Below are positions 1-5,617 of a stretch of 13,055 nt of DNA, in pieces. Source of the stretch: Pseudomonadota bacterium (GTDB lineage: Bacteria > Pseudomonadota > Gammaproteobacteria > Xanthomonadales > Xanthomonadaceae); assembly GCA_023391775.1 (NCBI GenBank), contig JAEWAG010000414.1, forward strand, positions 1 to 13,055, read 5' to 3'. The notes under the pieces were generated by a model. That model did no database searches and was not told the DNA's origin. It worked only from the letters and a program-made list of their open reading frames with translations. Numbering within the stretch: position 1 is the stretch's first letter; each line of letters starts with the position of its first letter. The translations under genes and the position numbers were made by a program.

Positions 1-15
1 GTTCCGCGCAGCCCG

Positions 16-846
16 TCAGGGGCGGGCCAGCGCCCGGCGCAGCGCGCGCAGCTGGTCCTTCACCGCCACCTGCTGCGCCGGAGACAGACGCATCAGCGCC
101 TTGTGCCCGACCGAGGCCGACTCCAGCGCGGCGTCGGCGTAGCGCCAGCGGCCGCGTTCGTCGCGTACCAGCCTGGCGTCGGCCGGCGGCGGCGGGGCCC
201 GCAGCAGGTGGTCGATCACCTGCACCAGGCGATCGTTGAAGTACGCGTCCGGCTGCCCCAGCTCGGCATAGGCCTGCTGGAACAGCGGGTAGAAGCGCCG
301 GTAGACACTGGCCATGCGCTGGGCATCGGCACGGGTGAACGCCTCCACCCACGGCGCGTAACGCGCGGCATTGGCTTCCACGTCGGCGGTCACCACCGCG
401 CCGTCCCCTGCGGTCGCGTACTGCCCGGGCGGCGGGCGCAGCGCCAGCACCGAAGAGGTCACGCGCGGCTCGGTCAGGTTGTCGACCATCACCACCAGCC
501 GCTGCACCAGGTGTTCGCGCACCAGCACCTGCAGCAGCGACGCGTCGCCGGCCAGCGCCTGAAGCTCCTGCAGGACGGCCGCATCGCTGTCGGCCAGTGC
601 CGGGATTGCGGCGTCGGCGGCTTCGGCGGGCGGCTCCACCGGATGCTGGATCGCCGGCGGCAGCGCTTCGTCCTCGACCATCGGCGGCGGCGGCAGGCCA
701 TCGCTGCCGGCAGCGGCCGGTGCCAGGGCCGGAGTCTGTGCAGGTGGCGGCGCCGATGGCCTGAGCAACCACCAGCCGGCGCCGGCGACCGCAACGGCCA
801 CCAGCAACCAGGGCCAGCGCGCCGGGCGGGTACGCTCGTGCTGCAT
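16..846 (-). CDS. DUF3014 domain-containing membrane-anchored protein
   Basis: This 276-residue protein is of unknown function. It has a single N-terminal membrane segment (about residues 11-28, flanked by Arg/Trp), which should leave the rest in the periplasm. A Pro/Ala-rich linker (about 29-75) follows, then a domain that matches my memory of DUF3014: a helical stretch with LVVMVDNLTEPRV, then RFYPLFQQAYAELGQPDAYF and a nearby VIDHLLRAPPP. I chose the ATG at 846 rather than the in-frame ATG at 870 because AAGAGG lies 8 bases upstream of the former, while nothing similar precedes the latter; the longer form would add 8 residues. It is the last gene of the minus-strand group, 96 bases after the permease stop. 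Similar proteins are widespread in Lysobacteraceae without an assigned role, and the neighbours do not explain it. The family call is confident; function is unknown. Confidence 0.85.
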   Translation of the reverse strand: MQHERTRPARWPWLLVAVAVAGAGWWLLRPSAPPPAQTPALAPAAAGSDGLPPPPMVEDEALPPAIQHPVEPPAEAADAAIPALADSDAAVLQELQALAGDASLLQVLVREHLVQRLVVMVDNLTEPRVTSSVLALRPPPGQYATAGDGAVVTADVEANAARYAPWVEAFTRADAQRMASVYRRFYPLFQQAYAELGQPDAYFNDRLVQVIDHLLRAPPPPADARLVRDERGRWRYADAALESASVGHKALMRLSPAQQVAVKDQLRALRRALARP

Positions 847-854
847 GTCGTTTA

Positions 855-860
855 CCTCTT
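855..860 (-). promoter_or_regulatory. Ribosome binding site for the DUF3014 gene
   Basis: AAGAGG on the minus strand, 8 bases before the ATG at 846. It lies downstream of the alternative ATG at 870, so it supports the shorter protein. Confidence 0.55.
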
Positions 861-928
861 CTGCGGACATGCAGGGTGTGACCGGTGCGCTGCGCGCAGG
901 TTCCGGCGCGACGGTGGGCGCAGGTTCA

Positions 929-940
929 GCCGGCGCCGGC
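929..940. terminator. 12-bp perfect palindrome just after the permease stop
   Basis: GCCGGCGCCGGC is perfectly self-complementary and begins 2 bases after the permease stop codon on the minus strand. As RNA it could fold only into a short stem with a very tight loop, or act as a GC-rich pause site. There is no U-tract, so an intrinsic terminator is uncertain. Confidence 0.25.
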
Positions 941-942
941 GA

Positions 943-2553
943 TCAGGGCGCGCGATTGCCGGCGCCGACGGCGCGCTGCAGCGACAGCAGCAGCAACAGC
1001 GCCGCCAGCACCGCGTAGGCCGAGGCGAACTGCCAGGCGATGGTCGCGCGCACGCCTTCCAGCGCCCACGGCAGATAGATGCCGCCGCGCGGATCCACCG
1101 AATGGACCACACCGACCAGGGTCAGCCCCGCGGCCAGCAGAAGCACCCCCGCCGCGCGCCGTGGTTGCTGCTCCACCAGCGCGACCAGCGCCGTCGCCCA
1201 CAGCATCGCAGTGATGATGAACCCGTTGCCGAGGGTGACGATGGCAGCCAGGTCGGACAGTCCATGGCCGTCGCCGGCTTCGTACAGCGCGCCGAAGGTG
1301 TCCGCCGGGATCCATGCCGGATTGCCCAGCTTGATCACCAGCAGGTAGGCGATCGCCGGCAGGAAGGCGAGCGCCACCGCCGGTGCATGCCGGCGCGGGC
1401 TGTCGTGGAAGGCCTGCACGGTGATGTCCAGGCCGACGTAGACGATGATCGGGGCCAGCACCGCCACCGGCAGCCACTGCACCAGCGCCGAGACGTATCC
1501 GAGCATGCCGCCCAGGCCGATGAACAGCCCTGCCAGCAGGGTGTAACCGTGGCGCGCGCCCATGTGCTTGTAGGCCGGCTGGCCGATGTACGGCGTGGTC
1601 TGGGCCACCCCGCCGCAGAACCCGGCGACCAGGGTGGAGATGGCCTCGGCCAGCAGCACGTCGCGGGTGCGGTAGTCGTCGCCGGCGGCGCGTGCGCTCT
1701 CGGCCACGTTGATGCCGCCGATGACCATCAGCAGGCCGAAAGGCAGCAGCAGCGGCAGGTAGGGCACGGTGTACTGCAGGCCGCTGATGAAGCCCGCGCC
1801 GGGCAACGGCAGCACCAGGTCCAGCGGCTGCAGCGACGGCGTCGCGAACCCCGGCAGGCCGAGGCCTGCCAGGCCCAGACCGTAGTACAGCGCGGTGCCG
1901 ACCACGAAAGCGGCGAACACACCCGGTACCCGCCACGGCAGCCGGCCCTTGCCGACCAGCACGTACAGCAGCAGGCCGAGGGTGGCGATGCCGACCACCG
2001 GATTGCGCAGGGTCTCGATCAGCGGCAGGAAGCCCAGCAGCGCCAGCGCGGCACCGCCGATGGAACCCAGCAACGCCGCGCGCGGCAGGACCCGGGTCAC
2101 CCAGTCACCGGCGAAGGACAGCACCAGCTTGAGCAGGCCCATCACCACCAGCGAGGCCATGCCCAGCTGCCAGGTGGCCAGCGCCGCGGCGTCGGCGGCC
2201 ATGCCCTGCTGTCCGAACGCGGCATAGGCCGGGCCGAGCACCAGCAGGGCCATGCCGATGCTGGTCGGCGCGTCCAGGCCAAGCGGCATGGCGGTGACGT
2301 CGTCGCGCCCGCTGCGCCGGGCCAGGCGCCGCGCCATCGCGGTGTAGATGAGGTTGCCGACCAGCACGCCCAGCGCGGTGCCGGGGAACATCCTGCCGAA
2401 CACCACATCGGCGGGGAACTGGAAGATGCCGACCAGCGCCGCGGCGATGAAACCGAGGATGGAAAGGTTGTCCACGACCAGTCCGAAGAAGCCGTTGAGG
2501 TCGCCGGCGACGAACCAGGGCAGGCGGCGGGAGGTGGCGGGTGTGGTCGGCAT
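943..2553 (-). CDS. NCS2-like (xanthine/uracil/vitamin C permease type) inner-membrane transporter
   Basis: This 536-residue polytopic membrane protein has 12 or more hydrophobic segments across almost its whole length. The N-terminus (DLNGFFGLVVDNLSILGF, residues 18-35) and the later blocks GGINVAESARAAGDDY (279-294) and VAQTTPYIGQPAYKHMGAR (316-334) recall the substrate-site helices of the NCS2 nucleobase-cation symporter superfamily, which shares the UraA/SLC26 fold. The usual acidic residue in the second block (an E followed by SxxG in AzgA-like members) appears to be replaced by G/Q, so the substrate cannot be read from the sequence; it could be a purine, a pyrimidine or something else. 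The reading frame is open well upstream, but similarity begins near the ATG at 2553, which has only a weak GGAT ahead of it. The gene lies 115 bases downstream of TBDR1 on the same strand, suggesting that the two carry a common substrate across the two membranes. Confidence 0.8.
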   Translation of the reverse strand: MPTTPATSRRLPWFVAGDLNGFFGLVVDNLSILGFIAAALVGIFQFPADVVFGRMFPGTALGVLVGNLIYTAMARRLARRSGRDDVTAMPLGLDAPTSIGMALLVLGPAYAAFGQQGMAADAAALATWQLGMASLVVMGLLKLVLSFAGDWVTRVLPRAALLGSIGGAALALLGFLPLIETLRNPVVGIATLGLLLYVLVGKGRLPWRVPGVFAAFVVGTALYYGLGLAGLGLPGFATPSLQPLDLVLPLPGAGFISGLQYTVPYLPLLLPFGLLMVIGGINVAESARAAGDDYRTRDVLLAEAISTLVAGFCGGVAQTTPYIGQPAYKHMGARHGYTLLAGLFIGLGGMLGYVSALVQWLPVAVLAPIIVYVGLDITVQAFHDSPRRHAPAVALAFLPAIAYLLVIKLGNPAWIPADTFGALYEAGDGHGLSDLAAIVTLGNGFIITAMLWATALVALVEQQPRRAAGVLLLAAGLTLVGVVHSVDPRGGIYLPWALEGVRATIAWQFASAYAVLAALLLLLSLQRAVGAGNRAP

Positions 2554-2591
2554 CGGGATCCAGCGGCGGATTCGGGGGAAGCGGGGCCGGC

Positions 2592-2653
2592 GTGGCCTGG
2601 CCCGCGCGATAAGGCGCGGTCGAGCGCTGCGGGTGGGGCGGCGGCCAGGCCAC
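2592..2653. repeat. Perfect 11-bp inverted repeat enclosing a second hairpin
   Basis: GTGGCCTGGCC (2592-2602) is the exact reverse complement of GGCCAGGCCAC (2643-2653). Between them CCGCGC (2602-2607) and GCGCGG (2614-2619) form a 6-bp stem with a 6-base loop. The structure fills most of the gap between the TBDR1 stop and the permease start on the minus strand, so it could be a terminator, an attenuator or a processing site. Each arm is itself nearly palindromic (GGCC-N-GGCC), so local folds compete with the long-range one. Confidence 0.45.
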
Positions 2654-2665
2654 CGCCCCGCCGCC
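2632..2665. terminator. GC-rich hairpin after TBDR1
   Basis: GGGGCGG (2635-2641) pairs with CCGCCCC (2653-2659). An alternative register pairs GGCGGCGG (2637-2644) with CCGCCGCC (2658-2665). The structure begins a few bases after the TBDR1 stop on the minus strand. No T-tract follows, so this is a candidate weak or Rho-assisted terminator only. Confidence 0.3.
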
Positions 2666-2668
2666 GGC

Positions 2669-4912
2669 TCAGAACCGGGTGCGGAACTCCACGCCCCAGG
2701 TACGCGGCTCGTTGAGGAAGCCGGTGAGGTTGTTGAAGTCGATCGCGCCGACCACGCGGGTCTGGTCGGTGATGTTGCGTCCGAACAGCGCCACCTCGCG
2801 GTCACCCTGCTGCCAGGCGTAGCCCAGGCGCAGGCCGCCTTCCAGTGTCGACCTGCCGCGGAACTCGCGCGACTCGTACAGGAAGAAGTTGACCTCGCTG
2901 CGGTACGCCCAGTCGGTGTACAGGTACAGCTCGCCGTCGGCCACCGGCACGCCGTAGCGCGCGGTGAGGTTGTGCACCCATTCCGGCGCCTGCGGCAGCG
3001 GGTTGCCGTTGATCAGCGCGCGGCCGCTGGCGTCGAACGGGTCGGTCACGGTGCAGGCCGCGCACGGCGCCACCGCCAGGCCGGCGTCCTGGATCTCGGT
3101 GTCGTTGTAGCTGGAGCCCAGGGTCACCAGTACCTGGTCGGTCAGGTAGGCCTCCAGGTCCAGTTCGAAGCCCTGGCCGATGGTGCGGTCGGCATTGAGC
3201 AGGGTGGCGATGTTGCTGCCGCCGCCGACGGCGATGATCTGCTGGTCGTCGACCGAGTAGCGGAACAGGTTGAAGCCCAGGCGCGCGCGCCGGTCCCACA
3301 GGTCGGCCTTGATGCCGGCCTCCCACGAGATTACCTCTTCGGAGTCGGCCGTGGTCACCCCGCCGTTGGGCGCACCGGGATCGGCGAACAGCAGGCGGCC
3401 CTGGATCGACGGCGCGCGGAAGCCCTTGGCCACGCGTGCGTAGAGGTTCACCTCGTCATTGAGCGCGTAGACCGCGCTGGCGTCCCAGCTGACGTCGCTG
3501 GCGTCGGTGTCCACCCGGTATGGGCCGCCAACCGGGGCACCGAACGGCGCGGCCTCGATGACCCGCGCCGAAAAGCGCTTCTCGTCCTGGGTGTAGCGCA
3601 GGCCGGCGCGCAGCTTGAGCCGCTCGGTGGCGTCGTACTCGCCGGAGGCGAACACGGCCCAGGCGGTGTTCTCCTGCTGCTGCACCGCATAGCCGGCCTG
3701 CGGGTTGCCCGGGCTGAGCGAGTCGTAATTGAAGCCATCGATGGTGATGTCCTCGCGGAACCAGAACAGCCCGGCCTGCCAGTTGAAGGGGCCGTCGTTG
3801 TCCGATTCCAGGCGCAGCTCCTGGGTGAGCTGCTCGTGCTCCGGCAGCCCGTCGGCCGACTCGGAGGCGAACGGGATCACGCCCGGGCCCGAATCCGGCA
3901 GGAACACCGCGCCATAGCCGCCGTCGATGTCGCCGCGGTTGAGCGACTCGGCGGTCTCGTAGCCGCTGATCGAATGCAGCACCAGGCCGTCGAAGTCCCA
4001 GCGCAGGCGCGCGCTGGCGCCCCAGGTTTCCAGGTCGGAGAAGTTCACGCCGTCCACCGAGACGCGGTCGCGGCTGAAGCCCTCGACGAAGCGGTTGCTG
4101 CCCGGCTCGATGATGTTGGCGCGGAACAGCCGCGCGGTGCCGTTGAGGTCGCGCCGGTGCAGGTTGAGCAGCGCCTCGAAATCGTCCCCCTCGTAAAGGA
4201 ACTGGACCCGGACGGCGGACTCGTCATAGCCCTCGAAGCCTTCGCTGGGCGCGCCTTCCAGGGTATTGCGCACCGAGTCGTCGCGACGCTGGTAGAGCGC
4301 CGACAGGCGTGCGGACCAGCGCTGGCCCAGGGCGCCGCCGACCGCGCCTTCGAAGTTGACCATGTCGTCGCTGCCGTAGCCGAACCTGGCGTAGCCGCCG
4401 AACTCCTGCGACGGCTTGACCGACTCGAACTTGACCACGCCGGCCGGGGTGTTGCGTCCGAACAGGGTGCCCTGCGGACCACGCAGCACCTCCACCCGCT
4501 CCAGGTCGAACAGCGGGAAGCCCTTGAGCAGCGGGCTCTCCTGCACCACCTCGTCGTACACCAGCGACACCGGCTGCGAGGCATTGAGGTCGAAGTCGGT
4601 GTTGCCCAGCCCGCGGATGTAGAAGCGCGGGAAGGCGCGGCCGTAGGAGGACTCGATGTTGAGGCTGGGCACGCGCGCGGAGAGGAAACGGATGTCGGTG
4701 CCGCCGGAGCCGAGCACGTCCAGCTTCTCGGCGTCGACGCTGGTGATGGACACCGGCACGTCCTGGATGTTCTCGACCTTGCGCTGGGCGGTGACCTGCA
4801 CCGCGTCCAGGGTGGCGGCTTCCTGGGCCTGCAGGGCGGGGACGGCCAGCAGCAGGGTGACGGCCGCGGCCAGGCGCGAACGCCGGGGCGGCAGGATGTG
4901 CGACGGATTCAT
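2669..4912 (-). CDS. TonB-dependent outer-membrane receptor (TBDR1)
   Basis: This 747-residue receptor carries an N-terminal signal peptide (about residues 1-30, ending ALQAQ) and a TonB-box-like stretch (TLDAVQVTAQR, about 34-44). A plug domain follows with RFYIRGLGNTDF (96-107) and ERVEVLRGPQGTLFGRN (138-154), then a beta-barrel containing VAKGFRAPS (494-502). It ends in PRTWGVEFRTRF, whose terminal aromatic residue fits the BAM assembly signal. Such receptors use TonB-ExbBD energy to import scarce ligands across the outer membrane; the ligand is not readable here. The start at 4912 has GAGGAA 7 bases upstream on the minus strand, and the signal peptide follows directly, which favours it over the ATG at 4954. 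The two cysteines C617 and C620 form a CxxC in a predicted loop. There is no N-terminal transducer extension, so I see no FecAR-type signalling. It lies between a DUF3574 lipoprotein gene and an NCS2-like permease gene. Confidence 0.93.
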   Translation of the reverse strand: MNPSHILPPRRSRLAAAVTLLLAVPALQAQEAATLDAVQVTAQRKVENIQDVPVSITSVDAEKLDVLGSGGTDIRFLSARVPSLNIESSYGRAFPRFYIRGLGNTDFDLNASQPVSLVYDEVVQESPLLKGFPLFDLERVEVLRGPQGTLFGRNTPAGVVKFESVKPSQEFGGYARFGYGSDDMVNFEGAVGGALGQRWSARLSALYQRRDDSVRNTLEGAPSEGFEGYDESAVRVQFLYEGDDFEALLNLHRRDLNGTARLFRANIIEPGSNRFVEGFSRDRVSVDGVNFSDLETWGASARLRWDFDGLVLHSISGYETAESLNRGDIDGGYGAVFLPDSGPGVIPFASESADGLPEHEQLTQELRLESDNDGPFNWQAGLFWFREDITIDGFNYDSLSPGNPQAGYAVQQQENTAWAVFASGEYDATERLKLRAGLRYTQDEKRFSARVIEAAPFGAPVGGPYRVDTDASDVSWDASAVYALNDEVNLYARVAKGFRAPSIQGRLLFADPGAPNGGVTTADSEEVISWEAGIKADLWDRRARLGFNLFRYSVDDQQIIAVGGGSNIATLLNADRTIGQGFELDLEAYLTDQVLVTLGSSYNDTEIQDAGLAVAPCAACTVTDPFDASGRALINGNPLPQAPEWVHNLTARYGVPVADGELYLYTDWAYRSEVNFFLYESREFRGRSTLEGGLRLGYAWQQGDREVALFGRNITDQTRVVGAIDFNNLTGFLNEPRTWGVEFRTRF

Positions 4913-4919
4913 CGGGTGG

Positions 4920-4925
4920 TTCCTC
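4920..4925 (-). promoter_or_regulatory. Ribosome binding site for TBDR1
   Basis: GAGGAA on the minus strand, 7 bases before the ATG at 4912. It selects this start over the in-frame ATG 42 bases upstream. Confidence 0.6.
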
Positions 4926-4962
4926 GTGCGGTGGGAGGCGGAACGGTCAAGCATCAGGCTGG

Positions 4963-4978
4963 GCCGGCGCGGGCCGGC
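4963..4978. terminator. Stop-adjacent GCCGGC hairpin after the DUF3574 gene
   Basis: GCCGGC (4963-4968) and GCCGGC (4973-4978) can pair as a 6-bp stem with a 4-base loop, directly abutting the DUF3574 stop codon on the minus strand. There is no U-tract. The next gene is only 66 bases away, so the hairpin may lower read-through rather than block it. Confidence 0.35.
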
Positions 4979-5452
4979 TCAGAAGGAAACCTCGGCGGGC
5001 TGGCGCGACCACAGGACCGACTGGTGGCCGGTGGCCTGCTTCCAGGCCAGGCGGATGGCCTCGATGTCGGCCCGGCGCTGCGGCGTGTCCTCGTGCAGGA
5101 CCACCAGCACCTTGCTGCGCAGGCGGTGCGGCGCCGGTTCGCCCCGGAACAGCCACTGGCCGTAGCCGTCGAGCACGGTCAGTCCGTCGGGAAAGCGCGG
5201 GGTGACCTCCTGGTCCAGGAACCGGCGCCAGGTGGCGGCATCGACCGTATCGGTATTGGGGCGGTCCGGGGGCGCGTCCTCGCGGCCAACGCCGAAGTAC
5301 AGCTCGCTGCGGATCCAGCCGCTGGCCGAGGCCGGGCGCAGGGCGTCGCCTTCCAGGCGCGGGCCGATGCCGGTCGAGGGAAGCGACGTTGTCGCGCAGC
5401 CGGACAGGATCATCGCCAGCAGCAGCGCGAGGCAGGACGGACGGTGGTGCAT
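4979..5452 (-). CDS. DUF3574 domain-containing lipoprotein
   Basis: This 157-residue predicted lipoprotein has a short hydrophobic signal ending in the lipobox LSGC (Cys19). The residue after the lipidated cysteine is Ala, so the Lol system would be expected to move it to the outer membrane. The mature part matches my recollection of DUF3574: WIRSELYFG (46-54), FLDQEVTPRFPDGLTVLDG (78-96) followed by GQW, then KVLVVLHED and the C-terminal QSVLW...VSF. No enzymatic role is known to me. The start at 5452 places the lipobox correctly and has GGAG 6 bases upstream; longer in-frame starts (5497, 5524) would bury the signal peptide. It is the first gene of the minus-strand group, 66 bases before TBDR1, and faces TBDR2 across a shared upstream region. 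An accessory role in outer-membrane uptake is possible but rests on position alone. Confidence 0.85.
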   Translation of the reverse strand: MHHRPSCLALLLAMILSGCATTSLPSTGIGPRLEGDALRPASASGWIRSELYFGVGREDAPPDRPNTDTVDAATWRRFLDQEVTPRFPDGLTVLDGYGQWLFRGEPAPHRLRSKVLVVLHEDTPQRRADIEAIRLAWKQATGHQSVLWSRQPAEVSF

Positions 5453-5458
5453 GGCGGG

Positions 5459-5462
5459 CTCC
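5459..5462 (-). promoter_or_regulatory. Ribosome binding site for the DUF3574 lipoprotein
   Basis: GGAG on the minus strand, 6 bases before the ATG at 5452. It supports the start that places the lipobox cysteine at residue 19. Confidence 0.45.
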
Positions 5463-5573
5463 GGGACCAGGGCGCGGCGAAGCGTGGTCGGGCACATGGC
5501 GCGGCGGAAATAACCGGGCGTCATCTGCTGATTCCGACGGAAGCCACCGTCCGCGTGAAGACGGCCCCTATCC

Positions 5574-5595
5574 TATCTCTCCATCCGGATAGATA
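5574..5595. promoter_or_regulatory. 22-bp imperfect palindrome, candidate operator
   Basis: The sequence reads TATCT-C-TCC-ATCC-GGA-T-AGATA. Eight of the eleven mirrored base pairs match, with outer arms of five (TATCT/AGATA) and inner arms of three (TCC/GGA). The two-part symmetry resembles a site for a dimeric regulator. It lies 23 to 44 bases before the TBDR2 start codon, where a repressor would overlap the promoter. It does not look like a standard Fur box to me. Confidence 0.4.
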
Positions 5596-5605
5596 TAAAG
5601 ACCCT

Positions 5606-5609
5606 GAGG
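5606..5609 (+). promoter_or_regulatory. Ribosome binding site for TBDR2
   Basis: GAGG 8 bases before the ATG at 5618. It fixes the start inside a reading frame that stays open far upstream on this strand. Confidence 0.55.
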
Positions 5610-5617
5610 CCATCTGC

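Larger units (their letters stand above)
5453..5617. promoter_or_regulatory. Divergent promoter region between the DUF3574/TBDR1 unit and TBDR2
   Basis: This 165-base non-coding stretch must hold the start signals for both the minus-strand group and TBDR2. Its right third (about 5566-5600) is clearly richer in A/T than the rest of the window and includes TATAAA (5594-5599). I could not find a convincing -35 box at the correct distance, and TATAAA sits so close to the TBDR2 ribosome binding site that a start from it would leave a very short leader. No riboswitch is recognisable. Confidence 0.55.

Noticed and set aside
103..2715. Long plus-strand open frame (870 codons)
   Set aside because: It is antisense to the DUF3014 and permease genes, and its translation is low-complexity Arg/Gln/His/Gly-rich with no family resemblance. 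GC-rich codon bias on the true strand leaves the opposite frame open.
4870..5000. FecI/FecR-type signalling for the receptors
   Set aside because: Neither receptor has an N-terminal transducer extension, and no sigma-factor or anti-sigma gene is in the window.
5531..5565. Small hairpin GACGG / CCGTC in the divergent region as a riboswitch or small RNA
   Set aside because: The stem is only five base pairs and no known riboswitch core or promoter-terminator pair is visible around it.
2348..5617. Plus-strand open frame running into TBDR2, suggesting a giant fusion protein
   Set aside because: The upstream part is antisense to TBDR1 and DUF3574 and shows no domain. TBDR2 has its own ribosome binding site and signal peptide at 5618, so the extension is only an absence of stops.
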